NCBI GenBank assembly: GCA_046329555.1
Contig: JAXLUK010000001.1
Span: 620,001-684,000 of the forward strand
Reading direction: 5' to 3'
Source of the DNA: UBA1941 sp046329555
Lineage (GTDB): Bacteria; Bacteroidota; Bacteroidia; Chitinophagales; LD1
Length of the DNA stretch: 64,000 bases
Below the pieces are notes generated by a model, which was given only the letters and a program-made list of their open reading frames with translations, did not search any database and was not told the origin of the DNA. Made by a program: the position numbers and the translations under genes. Below are positions 57,807 to 64,000 of the stretch, in pieces. Within the stretch, counting starts at the first letter, position 1; each line of letters starts with the position of its first letter.

Positions 57807-59060
57807 TTACCTAATCTTTAAGGTTACAATACTCAATACCGCTAACAGAATTCCTACAATCCAAAACCGAGATACAATCTTGCTTTCATGCCAGCCTAAC
57901 TTCTGATAATGATGGTGGAGTGGCGACATCAGGAAAATACGGCGCCCTTCACCATACTTCTTCTTGGTGTATTTGAAATAACTCACCTGCATCATCACGC
58001 TCAAATTCTCAATCAAGAAGATACCGCACATCACCGGGATTAATAATTCTTTGCGCACGGCAATTGACAGCGTGGCAATGATTCCGCCCAAGGCTAATGA
58101 GCCCGTATCGCCCATGAAAACCTGTGCGGGATAGGCATTCCACCATAAGAAACCAATGCAGGCGCCAATAAAAGCGGCAATGAAAATGGTGAGCTCACCG
58201 CAGTTAGGGATGTACATGATTTTGAGGTAATCAGCAAAAATGATATTACCCGATACATAAGCGAAAACCAATAATGTAGCGCCCACAATGGCCGAAGTTC
58301 CCGTAGCTAAACCATCGATACCATCGGTCAGATTAGCCCCATTAGAAACTGCGGTGATAATGAAGGTGACAATCGGAATAAATATCAACCAGGCGTAGCG
58401 ACTCCAGTTTTCATTGAATGAAGTCAGTATTAATCCGTAATCAATTTCATGTGTTTTAAAAAACGGAATCGTGGTACTCAAATCTTTCACGCGTACCATG
58501 TAGTGCATTTGTCCGCGCTCATCGCGCACCTGAGTAACATCTTCCTTTGCGTATTTAGACACGTGCACGAAGTCAATTTCTTCCTTGGTATAAACATTCT
58601 TATTAAAATAAAGAATGGTACCCACGATGATGCCCAATCCAATTTGCCCGATTACCTTAAACGTTCCGGCCAAGCCTTTTTTATCCTTCTTAAATACTTT
58701 GATGTAATCATCAGCGAAACCAATCAAGCCCAGCCACACTGTGGTAATCAACATCAGAATGATGTAAACATTTTCTAAACGCGCCAGCAACAAAGTAGGA
58801 ATCAAAATGGCAGCATGAATGATGAAGCCGCCCATGGTTGGTGTTCCCTTCTTCTGGTTCTCACCGGCAAGACCTAATTCACGGATACTTTCACCAATTT
58901 GTTTGCGCTGCAGAAAGGCGATGATATTCTTTCCATAAATCATGGAAATGACCAGCGACAAAATGATAGCCAGCGCTGCGCGGAACGATATAAAACCGAA
59001 CAATCCTGCCCCCGGAAGGTGGTAGTGCGCATTGATGTATTTGAATAAGTAGTATAACAA
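57807..59060 (-). CDS. mraY: phospho-N-acetylmuramoyl-pentapeptide transferase MraY
   Basis: This 417-aa protein is an integral membrane enzyme making lipid I from UDP-MurNAc-pentapeptide and undecaprenyl phosphate. It has the GTPTMGG signature (about 73-79), the FADDYIKV, FKKDKKGL block (about 115-130; Asp pair at DD), NLTDGIDGLATG (about 240-251), GDTGSLALGG (about 310-319) and the C-terminal MSPLHHHYQKLGW. It is about 55 residues longer than E. coli MraY because of an extracytoplasmic/loop insertion at about 160-215 (KNVYTKEEIDFVHV, then TTIPFFKTHEID), which I know as typical of Bacteroidota. Confidence 0.96.
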   Translation of the reverse strand: MLYYLFKYINAHYHLPGAGLFGFISFRAALAIILSLVISMIYGKNIIAFLQRKQIGESIRELGLAGENQKKGTPTMGGFIIHAAILIPTLLLARLENVYIILMLITTVWLGLIGFADDYIKVFKKDKKGLAGTFKVIGQIGLGIIVGTILYFNKNVYTKEEIDFVHVSKYAKEDVTQVRDERGQMHYMVRVKDLSTTIPFFKTHEIDYGLILTSFNENWSRYAWLIFIPIVTFIITAVSNGANLTDGIDGLATGTSAIVGATLLVFAYVSGNIIFADYLKIMYIPNCGELTIFIAAFIGACIGFLWWNAYPAQVFMGDTGSLALGGIIATLSIAVRKELLIPVMCGIFLIENLSVMMQVSYFKYTKKKYGEGRRIFLMSPLHHHYQKLGWHESKIVSRFWIVGILLAVLSIVTLKIR

Positions 59061-59064
59061 GGTT

Positions 59065-60525
59065 TTAAATTTTTTCGTTTAACGCCTTCGCCAATTCCTG
59101 TTTATCGTCGAAAGGATGTTTTACCCCTTTTACTTCCTGATATTTTTCATGTCCTTTCCCAGCCAGCAAAATCACATCGCCAGATTGAGCCAGCATGACG
59201 GCTGTTTTAATCGCTTCGCGGCGATCGGTAATGGCTACTACCCTATTGCGTGAGGCAACATCTACGCCAGCCATCATGGCTTCAATGATGGCAGTAGGTT
59301 CTTCACTTCTAGGGTTATCGCTGGTGAGTAAACATTTATCAGAATAATGAGCAGCTACTTGCGCCATTACCGGACGTTTCGCCGCATCGCGGTCGCCGCC
59401 GCAACCCACCACAGTAATTAACTGTCCGTTGCCATTGCGGATGCTATTAATGGTTTGCAGCACATTTTTTAATGCATCTGGCGTATGTGCATAATCAACG
59501 ATACCGGTAATAGATCGATCAGCAGAAGTGACCTGATCAAAACGTCCTTCAGGCGGTGCTACCGCACTGAGGTCTGTCAATGCCTCCATCTTATCGACCC
59601 CCAACAGTGTTGCCGCGGCGTAAACAGCCAGCAAGTTATAGGCGTTGAATTCTCCAATCAAACGGGTATGAAATTCAGTTCCATCTATTTCCAGATGCAA
59701 ACCGCTAACTGCATTCTCAACTAGCCTGGCTTTAAAATCGGCCATCGACTTGAGCGCATATGTATACTGCCGGGCCGCCGTGTTCTGGAACATCACCTTG
59801 CCATTTCGGTCGTCAATATTGGTCAGTGCGAAAGCCGCTGGTTGCAACTGATCGAAGAATTGCTTCTTCGCTTTCAGGTATTGGTCAAATGTTTTGTGAT
59901 AGTCGAGATGATCGTGCGTAAGATTGGTAAAAATAGCACCGGTAAAGGCAATACCGGCGATGCGCTTTTGGTGAATCGCGTGGCTACTTACTTCCATAAA
60001 GCAATACGCACACCCTGCTGCAACCATTTCATTTAATAATGCATGTAATTGTACAGGATCAGGCGTAGTGTGCGTGGCAGGAATCACGGTTTCGTTAATC
60101 TGATTCTGAACCGTAGACAACAAGCCCGCAGATGCGCCCAGCGACCTAAACAAGCGGAATAACAAAGTGGCTACAGACGTTTTACCATTCGTGCCGGTAA
60201 CACCTACCACTTTCATTTTACGAGATGGATGATGGTAGAAATTATCTAACATTTGCCCCAGCGCAGCCGCTGAATCGGCCACTTCAACAATCGTTATTCC
60301 GGAAATTGATTCTGGAGCTTGTTCACAAACAATCACACTCACTCCTTTCTGGATCACATCGCCAATAAACTGATGTCCATCACTGGATACACCCTTTACC
60401 GCAACAAACACATCACCGGCCACTGCCTTGCGCGAGTCCATCACAATCTGATGCACCGGCACATCGGTTAATCCGTGAAGCTGCATCACCGCCACGCCTT
60501 TTAATATGTCTTCTAACAATCTCAT
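59065..60525 (-). CDS. murE: UDP-MurNAc-L-Ala-D-Glu-diamino acid ligase
   Basis: This 486-aa Mur ligase adds the third residue of the stem peptide. VVGVTGTNGKTSVATLLFRL (P-loop, about 108-127) and TNLTHDHLDYHKTFDQYLKAKK (about 200-221) are clear. The C-terminal recognition motif DNPRSEEP (about 410-417; DNPR) is the form associated with meso-diaminopimelate specificity. The position between ftsI and mraY is standard, and the start ATG overlaps the ftsI stop (TAATG). The length is normal. Confidence 0.96.
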   Translation of the reverse strand: MRLLEDILKGVAVMQLHGLTDVPVHQIVMDSRKAVAGDVFVAVKGVSSDGHQFIGDVIQKGVSVIVCEQAPESISGITIVEVADSAAALGQMLDNFYHHPSRKMKVVGVTGTNGKTSVATLLFRLFRSLGASAGLLSTVQNQINETVIPATHTTPDPVQLHALLNEMVAAGCAYCFMEVSSHAIHQKRIAGIAFTGAIFTNLTHDHLDYHKTFDQYLKAKKQFFDQLQPAAFALTNIDDRNGKVMFQNTAARQYTYALKSMADFKARLVENAVSGLHLEIDGTEFHTRLIGEFNAYNLLAVYAAATLLGVDKMEALTDLSAVAPPEGRFDQVTSADRSITGIVDYAHTPDALKNVLQTINSIRNGNGQLITVVGCGGDRDAAKRPVMAQVAAHYSDKCLLTSDNPRSEEPTAIIEAMMAGVDVASRNRVVAITDRREAIKTAVMLAQSGDVILLAGKGHEKYQEVKGVKHPFDDKQELAKALNEKI

Positions 60526-62624
60526 TAACCCAACATAATTTTGATACGTTGCCCTTTATTCACCTTTTCACCGGCAGCTATCGACTGCCAGCGTACGTTA
60601 CCGCTTCCTGTAAATTCTACTTTTAGTCCGCGCGACTCTAGCAGGTACAGCGCATCTTTCAAACCCATTCCATTCACATCGGGTACAATTCCTTCGCGAA
60701 TGTCATTCGCTTCAAATGCTTTCCCATCTGCCGTTTTCACCCAACTGGCCGCTGTTGCCGGCATCATTCCGCCGAACAGGGCATAAATTTGTTGCACATC
60801 TTCCGCAGACGCATTGCGCACCACAGGAGCCGCAGAAGGCACAGCAGTATTCATAGGCTGATGCATATGCAGCGATAATGAGTAGACCTTATCGGCTACT
60901 TCGCGGAATACCGAACCTGCCACCACATTGCCGTAGTAAACCCCATTGCTAGGTGAACTCACCACTACAATCATGGTGTACTCTGGCTGCTCTGCCGGGA
61001 AATAGCCCACAAAGCTCGCCTGATATTTTTTATGGCCTTTGTATCCTGTTATCTTATCTGAAATTACGGCCGTCCCCGTCTTTCCTGCGATTTTCAGGTA
61101 GTCGGTTTTTAAGTTTTTTGCTGTTCCATTTTCCACTACACCTTCCAGAATATCGCGTAGTTCACGAACCGTGCGTTGGTTTAGTAAATGCGGCTGCAAT
61201 ACTTGGGTAATAGTAGAATCTACCGTGCGACCATATTCCACCGTCTTTTCAATTAATGTAGGTTTCACCATCACGCCGTTATTGGCAATGGCATTATAAA
61301 ATTGGAGGGTGTGCAATGGTGTTACCTGCACTTCATACCCATGCGCAATGTAGGCACTGGAAACACCCGACCATGATTTAGCACTTGCCAATACCGGCCA
61401 GGCGCTACCGCTCAGTTCAATAGCAACCGGTTCCGTAAAGCCGAACGCCTTGAGGTGATCATAAAATTTAGCAGGTTTAGAGGCATAGTTGTTAAAGGCC
61501 AATTTGGCTACAGCTACGTTTGAAGAAACTTCAATGGCGCGCTTCACCGTAAGCATTGGCGTTTCTGGTGGCTCATGGTCGTGAATAGTTAATTTGTAGA
61601 AATGTGCTTCACCACCTTCACAATTCACCTGCGTATTTTCATCTACCAAACCATCTTCCATTAATGCAGCAATGGTAGCCAGCTTAAACGTAGAGCCCGG
61701 CTCGGTGGCAAAGCCAACGGCATAATTTCTTGCTTCTGTAAACTGCGTTGCAGTGGAATCAGCATGACCCAGATTGGCAATAGCGCGAATTTTTCCTGTT
61801 TTAGTTTCCATTAACACTACACAACCAAAAGCTGCTTGAAAAGAATCCAGTGTGCGGCGCAGGGCAGCTTCAGCAACGTCTTGCAGATTCATATCTAAGG
61901 TGGTGTAGATATCGCGGCCTGATTGCGATGCCACATCATCATGCGTATCCAAAGGCTTGGCTGCCCCGCCAGATAATTTGCGATACAACTTCATGCCGGC
62001 AATGCCGCTTAATTCTTTGTTGTATTTCAATTCAATGCCAGAAGAATATATGCCGTCGTGATTTTCATCTACACCCAGGGTGCGTAATGCGATATCGCCG
62101 AATGGATGATCGCGCCTTTCTTTATTTTCTACAATCAGTCCTGATTTATTGCGGCTCAGCCGGAACCACGGCCAAGTCTTCATTTCATTTAATTCTGCCA
62201 GAGCTACATTCTTACGCAGCAAGAAGTAGGTATCCTTTTTCTTACGGTGATATACAAATTCATTTTTGTAATCTTCTTTCGAACGATCGTGAAACAAATC
62301 GGCCATCAGCATGGCTACTGAATCCACATTATTTGCTGTGAAAACTTTTTCATTTAATCCATCTGCCGCGAAATCGATATGCACATCAAACAGTGGCAAT
62401 GAGGTTGCCAGCAGCTTGCCATTGGCCGAATAAATATTGCCCCGTTCGGCGCTAACTTTGCGCATAAAAATGGTGAGACTATCGGCATGCGCAATAAGCA
62501 TGGGCCCATCGTAAAACTGCGTTTGTGCAGCTTTAAAAAGAATCCCGCAGCCAAGCAGCACAATGAAGAGGAATCCGATATAGATCCTCACCATTACTTC
62601 ACGTTTTTTGTTGTTGCCGCTCAC
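60525..62624 (-). CDS. ftsI: penicillin-binding protein FtsI (PBP3) with PASTA domain
   Basis: This 699-aa septal transpeptidase has a basic cytoplasmic start, a transmembrane helix (about 11-30), a pedestal dimerisation domain (about 50-220), then the transpeptidase domain with SxxK STFK (active-site Ser, about 315), SSN (about 367) and KTGT (about 521). The C-terminal part is one PASTA domain (about 635-699; GIVPDVNGMGLKDALYLLES, ending RIKIMLG), which E. coli FtsI lacks but Bacteroidota and Gram-positives often have. It works with FtsW in septal peptidoglycan synthesis. Confidence 0.96.
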   Translation of the reverse strand: MSGNNKKREVMVRIYIGFLFIVLLGCGILFKAAQTQFYDGPMLIAHADSLTIFMRKVSAERGNIYSANGKLLATSLPLFDVHIDFAADGLNEKVFTANNVDSVAMLMADLFHDRSKEDYKNEFVYHRKKKDTYFLLRKNVALAELNEMKTWPWFRLSRNKSGLIVENKERRDHPFGDIALRTLGVDENHDGIYSSGIELKYNKELSGIAGMKLYRKLSGGAAKPLDTHDDVASQSGRDIYTTLDMNLQDVAEAALRRTLDSFQAAFGCVVLMETKTGKIRAIANLGHADSTATQFTEARNYAVGFATEPGSTFKLATIAALMEDGLVDENTQVNCEGGEAHFYKLTIHDHEPPETPMLTVKRAIEVSSNVAVAKLAFNNYASKPAKFYDHLKAFGFTEPVAIELSGSAWPVLASAKSWSGVSSAYIAHGYEVQVTPLHTLQFYNAIANNGVMVKPTLIEKTVEYGRTVDSTITQVLQPHLLNQRTVRELRDILEGVVENGTAKNLKTDYLKIAGKTGTAVISDKITGYKGHKKYQASFVGYFPAEQPEYTMIVVVSSPSNGVYYGNVVAGSVFREVADKVYSLSLHMHQPMNTAVPSAAPVVRNASAEDVQQIYALFGGMMPATAASWVKTADGKAFEANDIREGIVPDVNGMGLKDALYLLESRGLKVEFTGSGNVRWQSIAAGEKVNKGQRIKIMLG

Positions 62625-62666
62625 TTTCGGGTTAGTTGGTTTTAATCGTTTCTTCAGGTTAAGGGG

Positions 62667-62996
62667 TCATCGTTTTACTTCCAGTATGGTGGGGGGCTGT
62701 CGTAACTCTTTCAGCCCATAAGGCGCCACCAATTGCGCCACCGCCTCCAGGCGGCTTTTCTTCATCAGGTTGTTGGCGGTTTCGGTGTATTCCCATCGCA
62801 GGTTTTTCACATCCCGCTCGGTGCGGGCAATTTGCCGCACATAGCTTTCCGCCAAATGATTGTTGGCGATATGCAGAAACCCTAAAAACACCAGAAACAA
62901 AACGTAAGGCAGTTGCATGAGAATGCTGCGGAAGCCTTGTCCTTCCACTACATCAAATACTTTTAAAAAACTACCAAAGCGTCGTTTTTGCGCCAT
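62667..62996 (-). CDS. ftsL: FtsL-like cell division protein
   Basis: This 109-aa bitopic protein has a basic N-terminus, one transmembrane helix at about 26-46 (LPYVLFLVFLGFLHIANNHL) and a periplasmic coiled coil (about 48-85; VRQIARTERDVKNLRWEYTE) ending in VAQLVAPYGLKELRQPP. The position between rsmH and ftsI is the usual one for ftsL, although the sequence is poorly conserved, as in all FtsL proteins. The partner FtsB/DivIC-like protein is encoded at 32,448. Confidence 0.85.
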   Translation of the reverse strand: MAQKRRFGSFLKVFDVVEGQGFRSILMQLPYVLFLVFLGFLHIANNHLAESYVRQIARTERDVKNLRWEYTETANNLMKKSRLEAVAQLVAPYGLKELRQPPTILEVKR

Positions 62997-63012
62997 CTTC
63001 CTTTTTTATTTT

Positions 63013-63954
63013 TTATATCCGTTCTGCTACACGCAGCTTGGCCGATCTCGACCTGCTGTTGCGTTTCATTTCCTCTTCGGTGGCGGTCACTGGTTTTTTT
63101 GTAATCAGTTTCCACGGCCTTGAGATTCTGCCGAAATCATCCTTCTGCGGCTCATCACTAAAATTCCCGTGCTTCATGAAATTCTTCACCAGCCGGTCTT
63201 CCAATGAATGGAAGGTGATCACACATAAGCGTCCGCCGGGGCGAATCACTTCAGTACACTGCAGCAGCAATTGTTTCAGCACTTCTAATTCATCATTCAC
63301 CTCAATACGCAAAGCCTGAAATACCTGCGCGAGATACTTGTGTGTATCGCCTTTGGCCATGCTTTTCAGCAATGCAGTGAGGTGCGCCGTGCTCTGAAAC
63401 GGTTGCTGCCGGCGGGTTTCAACTATAGCCGCTGCCAGTGTTTTGGCATTGCGCACTTCGCCGTAAAGACTCAGCACTTGCTGTAACTTTTCGGCATCGT
63501 ATTCGTTTAATACTGCAGCAGCCGTTTTACCGGCTCGTGCATTCATGCGCATATCCAGCGGACCGGCGAACCGATAGCTGAAGCCGCGCTCAGGTGTATC
63601 AAACTGGTGCGAGCTTACGCCTAAATCAGCCAGCAAGCCATCAACAGGCAAAGCCTGATGCAAGCGCAAAAACTGTTTTAGCTGCGAGAAGTTCGCTGCC
63701 ACCAGCGTGAGACGCTCATCATCCGGCGCATTGGGTAAGGCATCCGCATCCTGATCAAAAGCAATTAACCGGCCTTCGCCCAACTGCTTCAACATTTCAC
63801 GCGAATGTCCGCCACCACCGAAGGTTGCGTCTACATACACACCCGCAGGCTGCATGCGCAACCCTTCCAGGCATTCATGTAAAAGAACGGGTATATGGTA
63901 ATCGCCTTCCGTTTCGCCACCGGGCGCATCGTTCAAACGATTATTTTTTTTCAT
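63013..63954 (-). CDS. rsmH: 16S rRNA m4C1402 methyltransferase RsmH
   Basis: This 313-aa enzyme methylates C1402 of 16S rRNA in the decoding centre. I use the ATG at 63954 (a TTG one codon earlier also opens the frame). VLLHECLEGL (about 22-31) and VDATFGGGGHSREML (about 40-54, SAM loop) open the protein. DGLLADLGVSSHQFD (about 98-112), AQVFQALRIEVNDEL (about 210-224) and VITFHSLEDRLVKNF (about 247-261) are the other family blocks. It overlaps the mraZ stop by about 14 nt, so the genes are translationally coupled. Confidence 0.96.
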   Translation of the reverse strand: MKKNNRLNDAPGGETEGDYHIPVLLHECLEGLRMQPAGVYVDATFGGGGHSREMLKQLGEGRLIAFDQDADALPNAPDDERLTLVAANFSQLKQFLRLHQALPVDGLLADLGVSSHQFDTPERGFSYRFAGPLDMRMNARAGKTAAAVLNEYDAEKLQQVLSLYGEVRNAKTLAAAIVETRRQQPFQSTAHLTALLKSMAKGDTHKYLAQVFQALRIEVNDELEVLKQLLLQCTEVIRPGGRLCVITFHSLEDRLVKNFMKHGNFSDEPQKDDFGRISRPWKLITKKPVTATEEEMKRNSRSRSAKLRVAERI

Positions 63955-64000
63955 CAAACACTTTAGAAACAGCGTCGGCCAGTTCGCTCACCCGCTCATT
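63941..64000 (-). CDS. mraZ: transcriptional regulator MraZ, 3' end only
   Basis: The reverse strand reads NERVSELADAVSKVFDEKK followed by TAA at 63,943-63,941, running off the window at 64,000. Position (first gene of a dcw cluster, directly before rsmH) and the C-terminal helix fit MraZ, a DNA-binding repressor of the cluster. Only 19 codons are visible, so the assignment rests mainly on gene order. Confidence 0.7.
   Translation of the reverse strand, partial: NERVSELADAVSKVFDEKK

Overview
The window is a piece of a Bacteroidota chromosome, most likely from the Chitinophagales/Saprospiria side of the phylum. The evidence is phylum-specific: C-terminal type IX secretion (T9SS) sorting domains on two secreted proteins, TAnnTTTG (-7) promoter boxes, CarboxypepD_reg-like and four-helix-bundle proteins, and a division/cell-wall (dcw) cluster without murF or ddl. 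Assignments come from reading the translations and motifs by eye; no database search was run.

Layout. 1-7,020 is an accessory region. It holds the start of a Cys-rich lipoprotein, a candidate small RNA, an AT-rich PstI/BsuBI-type restriction-modification pair, two small orphan proteins, a ParB-like/HAD pair, a transposase remnant and a carboxypeptidase-regulatory-like membrane protein. 7,020-15,480 is rich in dispersed GC-rich palindromic repeats and minisatellites. Between them lie an FtsX-like permease, a TraB/GumN-like protein, a GNAT-like protein with a 59-residue partner that is easy to miss, and a T9SS protein followed by a collagen-like/peptidase S74 protein. 15,480-22,320 is a housekeeping block: flavin reductase, DUF4126, SRAP, PriA, a dicarboxylate symporter and DUF2795. 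22,340-23,330 carries two Arg tRNAs, an Lrp regulator and an unusual 112-nt tRNA-like element. It ends in a terminator that overlaps the start of a lipoprotein/sugar-transferase operon.

24,000-40,355 continues with small metabolic genes: a dienoyl-CoA-reductase-like SDR, AcpS, Fe-S oxidoreductase subunits, FBPase, FtsB/DivIC, methyltransferases, an SDR epimerase/reductase, SAM hydrolase, PhoH, PurC and YdcF. 40,339-46,387 on the minus strand holds a PhoD-like T9SS phosphatase, DusB and an oxidosqualene cyclase with the eukaryote-type DCTAE motif. That cyclase implies sterol or arborinol-type triterpenoid synthesis, which is rare in bacteria.

48,648-64,000 is the dcw cluster on the minus strand, in the order mraZ(partial)-rsmH-ftsL-ftsI-murE-mraY-murD-ftsW-murG-murC-ftsQ-ftsA-ftsZ. 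It is closed by a strong terminator. It makes the lipid-linked peptidoglycan precursor (MurC/D/E/G, MraY) and the divisome core (FtsL/Q/A/Z/W/I). The separate ftsB/divIC-like gene at 32,448 supplies the usual FtsL partner.

The most unusual items are the tRNA-like element (23,125-23,236), the oxidosqualene cyclase (40,339-42,528), the hairpin repeats whose stems change in a compensatory way (46,941-47,095 and 48,512-48,643), the inverted minisatellites around the FtsX-like gene, and the GNAT-like/59-aa gene pair.
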